Source of the DNA: Burkholderia pseudomultivorans
GTDB taxonomy: Bacteria; Pseudomonadota; Gammaproteobacteria; Burkholderiales; Burkholderiaceae
Direction of reading: 5' to 3'
Assembly (NCBI RefSeq): GCF_902499075.1
Contig: NZ_CABVPP010000067.1
Coordinates: 1-36,001 of the forward strand
Length of the DNA stretch: 36,001 bases
A program made the position numbers and the translations under genes. The notes beneath the pieces were generated by a model. The model worked only from the letters and a program-made list of their open reading frames with translations, made no database searches and was not told the DNA's origin. Positions 24,894 through 33,036 of the stretch are shown here, piece after piece; position 1 is the first letter of the stretch, and every line of letters starts with the position of its first letter.

Positions 24894-25874
24894 TCAGAAC
24901 CCGATCGGCCTGCGCCGGGCCGCGCCCTCGTCGGCGCGGATGTCGCGCGGCTCGATCGCGTCGCGGCCGTCGAGGCGCGCGGCGCCGAACGCGTGCAGCA
25001 GCGCGCGGCGCATCGTGCGCGGCGGCGTCGCGGCCAGCACGTCGAGCGCGGCATCGCCGAGCGTGTCGGGAAAGCGCCGCCCCCACGCATGCGAGCCGCG
25101 GATCTCGTCGTAGATCGCCTGCGCGATGCGGCGCGCGCCGGCCGCATCGGGCGGCGCGATCTCGTACACGTTCATCCGGTTGAGCAGCGGTTCCGGAATC
25201 GCCTGCGCATCGTTCGCGGTCGCGATCCAGATCACGTTGCCCGCATCGATCGGCACCTCGGCGAATTCGTCGATGAACGCGCGCGCGGTGTCGTGTTCGA
25301 GCAGCGCGTACAGCGCGCCGAGCGGGTCGTATTGCGCGTCGGCGCCGGCCTTGTCGATCTCGTCGACCGCAATTACCGGGTTCGCGTAGCTGCCGTTCAC
25401 CAGCGCGTCGAACACCTTGCCGGGCTTCGCGTTCTTCCATTGCGACGACGCGCCCGACAGGATCCAGCCGGCCGTCAGCGAACTCATCGGCACGTAGTGA
25501 TACGCGGTGCCGAGCATCTGCGCGAGCGCCTTCGCGAAGTGCGTCTTGCCGATGCCGGGCGGGCCGAGCAGCAGGATCGGCATCAGTTCGAGCCGGTCCT
25601 CCGTTTCGAGGCACAGCGCGATCTGCTTGCGCACGTCGTCGAGCGGCTCGGCGAAATTCGGCAACGCGTCGCCCAGCTCGTCGAACGACGGCATCCGGTT
25701 CGGCTTCACGCAGAAGCGCAGATTGCCGGTCTTGAGCATCCGTTCATAGGTGGCGCGCAGTGCGTCGCTCGCGCTCTCGTTCAGGTCGTTCAGCGCGGTC
25801 TCGACCTGCTCGAGGTCGTACACCGTGCTGAAGGACGCCACCGCCAGTTCCTGTTTCACCATCGCCGTCGTCAT
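24894..25874 (-). CDS. AAA ATPase, Lon-like ATPase module without protease domain
   Basis: This 326-residue cytosolic protein is a single AAA+ module. Walker A is GPPGIGKT (104-111) and Walker [11 protein letters not shown] (D171, E172). Sensor 1 is N221 in IATANDAQ, the arginine finger is R233 in PLLNRM, and sensor 2 lies near R289/R290 (PRTMRRAL). The segment from DEIDKA through [31 protein letters not shown] to IPEPLLNRM follows the Lon ATPase domain almost step by step. The Lon N-domain and the Ser-Lys protease domain are absent, and the N-terminal 90 residues are a different helical region. The ATG at 25874 has GAGG five bases upstream. Partner and target are unknown. It is often labelled simply 'AAA family ATPase' or MoxR-like. 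Confidence 0.82.
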   Translation of the reverse strand: MTTAMVKQELAVASFSTVYDLEQVETALNDLNESASDALRATYERMLKTGNLRFCVKPNRMPSFDELGDALPNFAEPLDDVRKQIALCLETEDRLELMPILLLGPPGIGKTHFAKALAQMLGTAYHYVPMSSLTAGWILSGASSQWKNAKPGKVFDALVNGSYANPVIAVDEIDKAGADAQYDPLGALYALLEHDTARAFIDEFAEVPIDAGNVIWIATANDAQAIPEPLLNRMNVYEIAPPDAAGARRIAQAIYDEIRGSHAWGRRFPDTLGDAALDVLAATPPRTMRRALLHAFGAARLDGRDAIEPRDIRADEGAARRRPIGF

Positions 25875-26104
25875 ACCAACCTCGCTACCGCTTGCTGTCA
25901 CGTCGTCATCAGACCCTTACGATTTCAGTGTAGCGGGACCAAATCTGCGCGCAAGCAAGCAGCCGCGCGCGGGTGCTGCTAACAGCGGCGGCGCGCTGCA
26001 CGCGCGGGCGGCGCGGCGTATCATCGACAGTTCACCGGCCGGCGCGCCGGCCTCGCCGGCGGCGCTTCGCGCGCCGCGTCCGCTTTCGTCCCGAAGGGTT
26101 GCCG

Positions 26105-26824
26105 ATGTCCGTCCCCGCCGCTTTCCCGCGCGTCGACCTCGACGCGATTCGCGCCGTCGACGCCGCGCTCACGTCGCGCCGCTCGGTGCGCGCGTTCCTG
26201 CCGACGCCCGTGCCGCGCGACACGCTCGAAGCGATCCTCGAAGCCGCGAGCCGCGCGCCGTCGGGCACCAACATCCAGCCGTGGCGCGTGTATGTCGCGA
26301 CCGGCGCGACCCGCGACGCGCTCGCGGCCGCACTCACTGCCGCATACGACGATCCCGCCCGCGACGAGAAATACGTGGCCGAGTACGACTACTACCCGCG
26401 CGAATGGGTGTCGCCTTATATCGACCGGCGCCGCAAGGTCGGCTGGGACCTGTACGGGCTATTGAACATCCGCCGCGACGAAAAGGCCCGCATGCACGCG
26501 CAGCACGCGCGCAACTTCCGCTTCTTCGATGCGCCGGTCGCGCTGTTCTTCACGCTCGACCGGATCATGACGCACGGCGCGTGGCTCGACTGCGGGATGT
26601 TCCTGCAGGGCGTGATGACGGCCGCGCGCGCCCGCGGCCTCGATACCTGCCCGCAGGCCGCGTTCGTGCCGTTCCACCGGATCGTCGCCGAACACCTCGG
26701 CATCCCGGCCAACGAACAGCTCGTGTGCGGGATGTCGCTCGGCCATGCAGACCCGGACGCGGTCGAGAACCGCCTCGTCACCGAGCGCGCGAGCGTCGCC
26801 GAGTTCGCGCGCTTTTTTGCTTGA
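26105..26824 (+). CDS. nitroreductase family protein (FMN-dependent)
   Basis: A 239-residue soluble flavoprotein of the nitroreductase fold, expected to bind FMN and use NAD(P)H to reduce nitro-aromatics or quinones. Visible elements are the FMN phosphate site LTSRRSVRAFLP near the start, then the conserved RAPSGTNIQPW. The middle DCGMFLQGVMTAARARGLDTCP and the end QLVCGMSLGHAD, carrying the second FMN contact region, follow. The natural substrate is unknown. The ATG at 26105 follows GAAGGG; a longer in-frame extension upstream is low-complexity. It is divergent from the AAA ATPase gene (230 bp between starts). Confidence 0.88.
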   Translation: MSVPAAFPRVDLDAIRAVDAALTSRRSVRAFLPTPVPRDTLEAILEAASRAPSGTNIQPWRVYVATGATRDALAAALTAAYDDPARDEKYVAEYDYYPREWVSPYIDRRRKVGWDLYGLLNIRRDEKARMHAQHARNFRFFDAPVALFFTLDRIMTHGAWLDCGMFLQGVMTAARARGLDTCPQAAFVPFHRIVAEHLGIPANEQLVCGMSLGHADPDAVENRLVTERASVAEFARFFA

Positions 26825-26970
26825 AAACGCATGTCCCGGACCTACCTTTCGGACAGGACCGCATCGTGCGGCGAACCCGCCGCGTCGGATGCGGTCGGAT
26901 CACCGCCAAAATCGATCGGGCGTAAGATGTGCGTCCGTTCCCCGCTATCCCGCGTTTCCGGAGAGGTTTC

Positions 26971-27459
26971 ATGCTGAAACACGGCCTGGCCGTCCTGCTC
27001 GCGAGCGTCGCGCTCGCCGCCCATGCACAGAGCCCTGCACCGGCCGTCGTCGCGTGGGAGATCCAGGTGGTCCGCGACGGTCAGACGATCGACACGTTCC
27101 AGCAGCGCACCACCGTGGGTCAGACCCGCACCGACACCCATCGCTATCCGTCCGCCGTCTCGGTCGGCTGCGGCAGCGCCGCGCGCGCCGTGCCGACCGA
27201 GCGTTCGCGCTCGGTCACGGTCGCCCCGCTCGCCGTCGACGACGGCGCGCACACCGTGTCGCTCGCGCTCGACGTGCAGGAAACGCTCGACGACGACGGC
27301 GCAAAGCCGAGCGACCCGTGCGTGCCGGCGTCGCCGCGGCAGATCGTCGCGAGCCATCCCGGGCTGTCGGTCGGCGCCGACGCGTGGACCGACTGGACGC
27401 TCGTCGAACAGCATCCGCACCTCGTGTACCGCGTGCGTGCGCACGTCGCGAAGGACTGA
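26971..27459 (+). CDS. secreted protein of unknown function
   Basis: I do not recognise a characterised family. The 162-residue product has a clear Sec signal peptide (1-19, hydrophobic core LAVLLASVALA, cut near AHA-QS). The mature part is about 140 residues, rich in Val, Thr and Asp with alternating patterns that suggest beta structure. It has two cysteines (C67, C117) that could form a disulfide, so it is probably periplasmic. The ATG has an excellent GGAGAGG four bases upstream, and the codon pattern is that of a real gene. The next gene, an EEP-type hydrolase, starts five bases after its stop, so the two are likely co-expressed. Confidence 0.75.
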   Translation: MLKHGLAVLLASVALAAHAQSPAPAVVAWEIQVVRDGQTIDTFQQRTTVGQTRTDTHRYPSAVSVGCGSAARAVPTERSRSVTVAPLAVDDGAHTVSLALDVQETLDDDGAKPSDPCVPASPRQIVASHPGLSVGADAWTDWTLVEQHPHLVYRVRAHVAKD

Positions 27460-27464
27460 CCGCC

Positions 27465-28280
27465 ATGTCCGCCGACGCCCTGTCCCTGCCGTTCGCCGAG
27501 CCGCACGCCGCACCCGACGAACTCACCGCGGTGAGCTGGAACCTGCACAAGGGCCGCTCGCCGCTCGGCTTCACCGCGTGGAACGCGATGCGCAACTGGA
27601 TGCAGTCGACGCACGCCGACGTCTATTTCCTGCAGGAAGCGATGGCGCGCCGCATGCCGCGCCCCGTGCTCGCGCCCGGCTTCGGCGCGCCGATGGACGA
27701 CGCGTACGACGACGTCTGGCACTGCCAGGCCACCGAGATCGCGCACGCGCTCGACTGGCAGATCGCGCTCGGGCCGAACGTGTTCAAGCCGTCGTGGCGG
27801 CACGGCAACGCGATCCTGTCGCCGCATCCGCTCGACCTCGGCGGCCGCTGGGACATCTCCGCGCACCGCTTCGAGCGGCGCGGGCTGCTGGTCGCGCGCG
27901 CGACGCTCGCGGGCTCGCGCCCCGTCACGCTGCTGTGCGCGCACCTCGCGCTCACGCGCGCGGCGCGGCTGCGCCAGATGCACTGGATCGCGCACTGGAT
28001 CGTGCGCAACGCGGGCGCCGGCCCGCTCGTGCTCGCCGGCGACTTCAACGACTGGCGCAACGATTCGGTCGCGCTGTTCGGCGAGATCGGGCTGTCCGAG
28101 GTCGCGACGCTGCTCGGCCAGTCCGGGCGCACGTTCCCCGCGTTCTCGCCGGCGCTCGCGCTCGACAAGATGTTCGTGCGCGGGCTGACGCCGCTCGAAT
28201 GGCATGCGCCGTCGGGCGAAACCGCGTGGCTGTCGGATCACCTGCCGTACATCGCGCGCCTGCGCCTCGATCCGCAGTAG
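27465..28280 (+). CDS. endonuclease/exonuclease/phosphatase (EEP) family protein
   Basis: A 271-residue metal-dependent phosphodiesterase of the DNase I-like EEP superfamily. The catalytic elements appear in order: SWNLHKG (24-30, metal-site Asn), YFLQEA (metal-site Glu), LLCAHLAL (His), AGDFNDW (Asp/Asn) and the C-terminal SDHLPY (Asp-His). The substrate could be DNA, RNA or a phospholipid head group. No signal peptide is seen, which argues against a secreted sphingomyelinase. Its ATG is five bases after the preceding stop, with AAGGA overlapping the end of that gene. A hairpin CGCGGG/CCCGCG at 28340-28358 lies downstream but has no T-tract. Confidence 0.87.
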   Translation: MSADALSLPFAEPHAAPDELTAVSWNLHKGRSPLGFTAWNAMRNWMQSTHADVYFLQEAMARRMPRPVLAPGFGAPMDDAYDDVWHCQATEIAHALDWQIALGPNVFKPSWRHGNAILSPHPLDLGGRWDISAHRFERRGLLVARATLAGSRPVTLLCAHLALTRAARLRQMHWIAHWIVRNAGAGPLVLAGDFNDWRNDSVALFGEIGLSEVATLLGQSGRTFPAFSPALALDKMFVRGLTPLEWHAPSGETAWLSDHLPYIARLRLDPQ

Positions 28281-28524
28281 CGCGCGTCGTCTACATCGAA
28301 AACATTCCGTAAGGATGCGTTGCGTCAAATCCGCGCCGCCGCGGGGGTCAAGCCCGCGATTAGCGCAAGCAGGGTAAAATACCGAGTTCCTCAATCGTCT
28401 GTCATCGAGAAGGCGCGTGTCCGACGCGCCGGCCGGCCGATCCGCGATCGGGCCGACGCACTCGGTTTTTGCCCGTTTTTGGGCCCGTTACACGCGATCG
28501 CTACGCGCGTCCGTTTTCAAAGCC

Positions 28525-29295
28525 ATGAGCAAATTCGACACCGCCACCGTCCAATCCGTCCATCACTGGACCGACACGCTTTTCAGCTTCACCTGCACCC
28601 GCGAGGCGAGCCTGCGCTTCAACAACGGCGAATTCACGATGGTCGGCCTCGAGGTCGACGGCAAGCCGCTCGCGCGCGCCTACTCGATCGTGAGCCCGAA
28701 CTACGAGGAACACCTCGAGTTCTTCAGCATCAAGGTGCAGGACGGCCCGCTGACGTCGCGCCTGCAGCACCTGAAGGTCGGCGACAAGGTGCTGATCGGC
28801 AAGAAGCCGACCGGCACGCTGGTCGCCGACAACCTGCTGCCGGGCAAGACGCTGTGGATGCTGTCGACCGGCACGGGCCTCGCGCCGTTCATGTCGATCA
28901 TCCGCGACCCGGACATCTACGACCGCTTCGAGCGCGTGATCCTGACGCATACGTGCCGCCTGAAGGGCGAGCTCGCGTACATGGACTACATCAAGCACGA
29001 CCTGCCGGGCCACGAGTACCTCGGCGACATCATCAAGGAAAAGCTCGTCTACTACCCGACGGTCACCCGCGAGGAGTTCGAGAACGAGGGCCGCATCACC
29101 GACCTGATCGCGTCGGGCAAGCTGTTCACCGATCTCGGCGTGCCGCCGTTCTCGCCGGAACACGATCGCGTGATGCTGTGCGGCAGCACCGCGATGCTGA
29201 AGGACACGACCGAACTGCTGAAGCAGGCCGGCCTCGTCGAAGGCAAGAACAGCGCGCCGGGCCACTACGTGATCGAGCGCGCGTTCGTCGACTGA
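28525..29295 (+). CDS. fpr: ferredoxin/flavodoxin-NADP reductase
   Basis: A 256-residue FAD enzyme that moves electrons between NADPH and ferredoxin or flavodoxin, in the cytoplasm. It has the bacterial (subclass I, Fpr) form: FAD motif RAYSIVSP, phosphate-binding KVGDKVLIGKKPTG, NADP site STGTGLAPF and CGSTAML. The C-terminal tail GHYVIERAFVD is typical of the beta-proteobacterial enzymes. Length matches the Fpr group (about 250-258). The ATG at 28525 is set by family alignment; the Shine-Dalgarno is weak. The 244-bp upstream gap includes a TAAAAT at 28375-28380 that may be a -10 box. A strong intrinsic terminator follows. Confidence 0.93.
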   Translation: MSKFDTATVQSVHHWTDTLFSFTCTREASLRFNNGEFTMVGLEVDGKPLARAYSIVSPNYEEHLEFFSIKVQDGPLTSRLQHLKVGDKVLIGKKPTGTLVADNLLPGKTLWMLSTGTGLAPFMSIIRDPDIYDRFERVILTHTCRLKGELAYMDYIKHDLPGHEYLGDIIKEKLVYYPTVTREEFENEGRITDLIASGKLFTDLGVPPFSPEHDRVMLCGSTAMLKDTTELLKQAGLVEGKNSAPGHYVIERAFVD

Positions 29296-29324
29296 TCCGT
29301 CCCCGAAATTTGCGCTGCATCAGG

Positions 29325-29352
29325 AACCGGAGCGAAAGCTCCGGTTTTTTTT
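29325..29352 (+). terminator. intrinsic terminator of fpr
   Basis: AACCGGAGC (29325-29333) pairs perfectly with GCTCCGGTT (29338-29346) around GAAA, a stable tetraloop. It is followed by a run of eight T (29345-29352). Confidence 0.95.
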
Positions 29353-29712
29353 CGTCGCTGCCTTGGCGAATTCGTAACAATAGGCGACCATTTCATCTCA
29401 AATAGTTACATTTGGACCCGCCGCGGCCGCGACCTTCGGTGTCGGTGTTTTTCCTACACCGGGTTCAATCCGATTATTCACAATTACCCTTAAATGTCCG
29501 TCCAGCATGACCTTTTCCTCATTTTTGAGATATGATTCGCGGCGCGTGGCCATCGCGCCGATGCACGCTGAAGGGTCGGATGAAGGTGTTACTGGATGTA
29601 ACTTTTGTTACCTTGGCACGCAGCGATTCTCTGGCGGCCGGAGTCGCCGATACGACTGCCGATCCACGCGGCCGGCCGGTGCCTGAACCGCTTTCTGACA
29701 GCAGGGAGAGTC
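29353..29712 (+). promoter_or_regulatory. 360-bp AT-richer regulatory region of the two-component genes
   Basis: The region is less GC-rich than its surroundings and has no gene. A possible promoter is ATGACC (29507-29512) with TATGAT (29531-29536), 18 bp apart. Further down, GTTAC (29588-29592), GTAAC (29598-29602) and GTTAC (29607-29611) form a tight alternating array; the last two are a perfect dyad with TTTT between. Additional GTAAC/GTTAC pentamers occur near 29373 and 29404. The array lies about 100 bp before the kinase start and is a candidate site for the neighbouring response regulator. Confidence 0.45.
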
Positions 29713-30528
29713 ATGGATACGTCGCTTAACGCGCCCTCGGGCGCCCACGCCCCGTTCCCGTCGCGGCAGCCCGCCCAGGGCTGTGCCGCCACTGCGCCCA
29801 TGGCCGCTCCCGCCCCTAAACGCGACACCGGCGCCGCGCGCATCGCGGCACTGTCCGCCCAGTTGCTCGCCGCCGACGAAGCCGCGCGCCGCCATCTGGC
29901 CGGCGAGCTGCACGACGGCCTCGGCGCCGAACTCACCGCCGCGCGTTTCGCCCTCGCAAACGTTCAAACGTGGCTGCCGGCCGATGCGCCGGACGGCTGT
30001 CTGCGCGCGCTGGAACTCGCGCAGCGCGCGCTCGACGCCGCCACCGACGCGAATCGCCGGCTGATCGACGAACGCGCCACGCCGGCGCTCGACGCGGGCG
30101 TGGTCGGCGCGCTGTCGTCGTGGATCGACGCGCACGCGGCCCGCACCGGCCTGCGCACGAGCTTCGTGTGCGCGGCCGACGCGCGCCTGCCGCATCTCGC
30201 CGGCGACGGCGCGCTCGCGATCTTCCGCGTCGCGCAGGAAGCGCTGTCGAATGTCGCGAAGCACGCGCGCGCCGCGTCCGTCGACGTGCGGATCGATGCG
30301 GACGCCTCCAGTCTGTCGCTGATCGTCGCCGACGATGGGACCGGTTTCGCCCGCAGCCGGCGCGCCGGTTACGGGCTGACCAGCATGCGCGCCCGCTGCG
30401 AAGCGTTCGGCGGCAGCCTCGAGCTCGCGCCCGCGCAGGCCGGCCGCGGCACGCGCGTCACCGCGCGCTTCGCGTGGGACGCGCTGTTCGCCGCGCCCGC
30501 CGCGCTGCGCCGCGCGTCGCTTTCGTGA
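29713..30528 (+). CDS. cytosolic sensor histidine kinase, NarX/DesK (HisKA_3) type
   Basis: A 271-residue kinase with no membrane segment. The first about 45 residues are Ala/Pro-rich and without a recognisable sensor domain. The dimerisation/phosphoacceptor helix carries H67 in HLAGELHDGLGAEL. The ATPase domain has the N-box EALSNVAKHARA (N180), the G1 box DDGTGF (207-212) and the G2 region GYGLTSMRAR. The ATG at 29713 has GGGAGAG upstream. The response-regulator gene starts seven bases after the stop, so kinase and regulator form a pair. The signal is unknown; without a sensory domain it may read a cytosolic cue or depend on another protein. Confidence 0.88.
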   Translation: MDTSLNAPSGAHAPFPSRQPAQGCAATAPMAAPAPKRDTGAARIAALSAQLLAADEAARRHLAGELHDGLGAELTAARFALANVQTWLPADAPDGCLRALELAQRALDAATDANRRLIDERATPALDAGVVGALSSWIDAHAARTGLRTSFVCAADARLPHLAGDGALAIFRVAQEALSNVAKHARAASVDVRIDADASSLSLIVADDGTGFARSRRAGYGLTSMRARCEAFGGSLELAPAQAGRGTRVTARFAWDALFAAPAALRRASLS

Positions 30529-30535
30529 GGTCGCG

Positions 30536-31192
30536 ATGAGCCTGAACATCCTGCTCGTGGACGACCACGCGATCGTCCGGCAAGGGATCTGCCAGCTGCT
30601 CGTCGATCGCGGCGTCGCGCGCGAGGTCGTCGAAGCCGAGAACGGCGGCGACGCGCTGGCCGCTGTCGACCGGCAGGCATTCGACGTGATCCTGCTCGAC
30701 ATCTCGCTGCCGGACACCAACGGCATCGAGGTGCTCAAGCGCCTGAAGCGCAAGCTGCCGCGCACGCCGGTGCTGATGTTCTCGATGTACCGCGAGGACC
30801 AGTACGCGGTGCGCGCGCTGAAGGCCGGCGCGGCCGGCTACCTGTCGAAGACGGTCAACGCCGCGCAGATGATCGGCGCGATCCAGCAGGTCGCGGCCGG
30901 CCGCAAGTACGTGAGCCCCGCGATGGCCGAGGCGCTCGCCGAATACGTGTCGTTCGAGAACGAGCCGCTGCCGCACGAGAAGCTGTCCGACCGCGAATAC
31001 CAGACGCTGTGCATGCTCGCGTCGGGCAAGCGGCTCACCGACATCGCGAACACGCTGTCGCTGTCGGTGAAGACGGTCAGCGTGTACCGTTCGCGGCTGC
31101 TCGAGAAGATGCGGCTGTCGAACAACGCGGAGCTCACGTTCTACGTGATGAGCAACCGGCTCGTCGACATGTCGCCCGTCTCCGGCGCCTGA
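30536..31192 (+). CDS. response regulator, NarL/LuxR type
   Basis: A 218-residue DNA-binding response regulator, partner of the kinase upstream. The receiver domain (about 1-120) has the acidic pair D9/D10, phospho-acceptor D55 in ILLDISLPDTNG, the switch Ser83 and Lys105 in GYLSKT. The output domain (about 147-210) is a LuxR-type four-helix HTH: LSDREYQTLCMLASGK, LTDIANTLSLSVKTVSVYRS, LLEKMRL. Its target is not evident; the GTTAC/GTAAC array upstream of the kinase gene would be a natural autoregulatory site. The gap of 166 bp to the APC transporter gene contains TAAAAT at 31294-31299 but no clear terminator. Confidence 0.92.
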   Translation: MSLNILLVDDHAIVRQGICQLLVDRGVAREVVEAENGGDALAAVDRQAFDVILLDISLPDTNGIEVLKRLKRKLPRTPVLMFSMYREDQYAVRALKAGAAGYLSKTVNAAQMIGAIQQVAAGRKYVSPAMAEALAEYVSFENEPLPHEKLSDREYQTLCMLASGKRLTDIANTLSLSVKTVSVYRSRLLEKMRLSNNAELTFYVMSNRLVDMSPVSGA

Positions 31193-31358
31193 CGGGCCGC
31201 CGCATCGCGTCGTTGCGCATGCAAGCGCTTGTTTTATCGGACGATTCCGCGCCGTGCCGTTGCGCCGCAGCGGGTCATTCGCGTCAAATCGGCTAAAATT
31301 ACGGGTTTTCACTCAGCCAGCGTCGCCGCGCTCGCGCGTGCTGGCGATTCCACCCGCA

Positions 31359-32765
31359 ATGTCTCTCTTCCGCAAGAAAAACGTCGATCGGATGATCGCC
31401 GGCGCGCACGCCGCCGGGCTCAAGAAAGCGCTCGGCGCGATCGACCTCACCTTCCTCGGCATCGGCGCAATCATCGGCACCGGCATCTTCGTGCTGACCG
31501 GCACCGGCGCCGTGCAGGCCGGCCCCGCGCTGATGCTGTCGTTCGTGATCGCCGCGATCGCCTGCGGGCTCGCGGCGCTGTCGTATGCCGAATTCGCGTC
31601 GACGATTCCGGTCGCCGGCTCGATCTACACGTATTCGTACGCGACGCTCGGCGAACTGGTCGCATGGATCATCGGCTGGGACCTGATGCTCGAATACGGC
31701 CTCGCGGCGTCGGCCGTGTCGGTCGGCTGGTCGGGCTACCTGCAGTCGCTGCTGCAGGGCTTCGGGCTGACGCTGCCGACCGTGCTGACGGCCGCGCCGG
31801 GCGCGGTGCCCGGCGCCGTCACGTGGTTCAACCTGCCCGCGTTCCTCGTGATGCTGGTGATCACGACGCTGCTGTCGATCGGCATCCGCGAGTCGACCCG
31901 GATCAACAACATCATGGTGTTCATCAAGGTGTCGGTCGTGCTGCTGGTGATCGCGGTCGGCCTGTTCCACGTGACGCCGGCGAACTGGAAGCCGTTCATG
32001 CCGCACGGCTGGAACGGCGTGTTCGGCGCGGCGGCCGTGATGTTCTTCGCGTTCATCGGCTTCGACGCGGTGTCGTCGGCCGCCGAGGAGGTGAAGAATC
32101 CGAAGCGCGACCTGCCGATCGGCATCATCGCGTCGCTTGCGGTGTGCGCGGTGCTGTACGTGACGGTCGCCGCGGTCGCGACCGGCATCGTGCCGTCGGC
32201 GCAGTACGCGAACATCTCGCACCCGATCTCGTACGCGCTGCAGGTGGCCGGCGAGAAGTGGGTCGCGGGCTTCATCGACCTCGGCGCCGTGCTCGGCATG
32301 CTGACCGTGATCCTCGTGATGAGCTACGGCCAGACCCGCGTGATCTTCGCGATGTCGCGCGACGGGCTGCTGCCGGCGACGCTGTCGCGCGTGCATCCGC
32401 GCTATGCGACGCCGTTCCTGACGACCTGGCTGGTCGGCCTGTTCTTCGGGCTGATCGCCGCGCTGGTGCCGCTCAACGTGCTCGCCGAGCTGATCAACAT
32501 CGGCACGCTCGCCGCGTTCTCGATGGTGTCGATCGCGGTGCTGGTGCTGCGCCGCACGCACCCCGACCTGCCGCGCGCGTTCCGCTGCCCGGGCGTGCCG
32601 GTGGTGCCGATCCTCGCGGTCGCGTCGTGCCTGTTCCTGATGCTGAACCTGCAGCCGATCACGTGGGCCGCGTTCGGCATCTGGCTCGTGATCGGGCTCG
32701 TGATCTACTTCCTGTATTCGCGGCATCACTCGAAGCTCGCGCACGGTCACCGCGACGCGCACTGA
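31359..32765 (+). CDS. APC-superfamily amino acid permease (cationic amino acid transporter type)
   Basis: A 468-residue inner-membrane transporter with about 12 helices, of the APC superfamily and closest in pattern to the CAT/YhdG branch. It starts with a short cytosolic segment containing LKKALGAIDLTFLGIGAIIG and then TGIFVLTG, the unwound TM1 motif that binds the amino-acid backbone. PVAGSIYTYSYATLGE marks TM3. The conserved FFAFIGFDAVSSAAEEVKNP (TM6 and following loop) and SRDGLLP (loop 8-9) follow. It ends in a His-rich tail (HHSKLAHGHRDAH). The substrate is likely an amino acid, but which one cannot be told. The ATG at 31359 is set by alignment. Confidence 0.9.
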   Translation: MSLFRKKNVDRMIAGAHAAGLKKALGAIDLTFLGIGAIIGTGIFVLTGTGAVQAGPALMLSFVIAAIACGLAALSYAEFASTIPVAGSIYTYSYATLGELVAWIIGWDLMLEYGLAASAVSVGWSGYLQSLLQGFGLTLPTVLTAAPGAVPGAVTWFNLPAFLVMLVITTLLSIGIRESTRINNIMVFIKVSVVLLVIAVGLFHVTPANWKPFMPHGWNGVFGAAAVMFFAFIGFDAVSSAAEEVKNPKRDLPIGIIASLAVCAVLYVTVAAVATGIVPSAQYANISHPISYALQVAGEKWVAGFIDLGAVLGMLTVILVMSYGQTRVIFAMSRDGLLPATLSRVHPRYATPFLTTWLVGLFFGLIAALVPLNVLAELINIGTLAAFSMVSIAVLVLRRTHPDLPRAFRCPGVPVVPILAVASCLFLMLNLQPITWAAFGIWLVIGLVIYFLYSRHHSKLAHGHRDAH

Positions 32766-33036
32766 CCGGCGCGTCGGCGCGCACGCCGCGCGCAACGAGA
32801 TGCGCCGCCGCGCGGGGCTGCAATCGGCCCCGCGCCTTCCCGCCTTCCGCCCGAACCGGCCGCACGCGCGCCGCAGCGGCCGCGCGCCCGATCGCTGCCC
32901 GATCGTCGCACTCTCTTGCCCGATCGTCCGGATGTGCCTGCACGGGCCGCAGCCGCCCTGCACGCGCGCGCCGGGCGGTTCATAATCCCGCCATCGAACG
33001 ACGGCCGGCACGGCAGGCCGTCCGCAACAGGAACAG
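32766..33036 (+). promoter_or_regulatory. 271-bp gap before xdhC-like gene with phased GCCCGATCG repeats
   Basis: No gene is seen. Three exact copies of GCCCGATCG start at 32886, 32897 and 32918, i.e. 11 and 21 bp apart, roughly one and two helical turns. They lie about 110-150 bp before the xdhC-like start. The region is otherwise GC-rich without an evident promoter. Confidence 0.35.
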
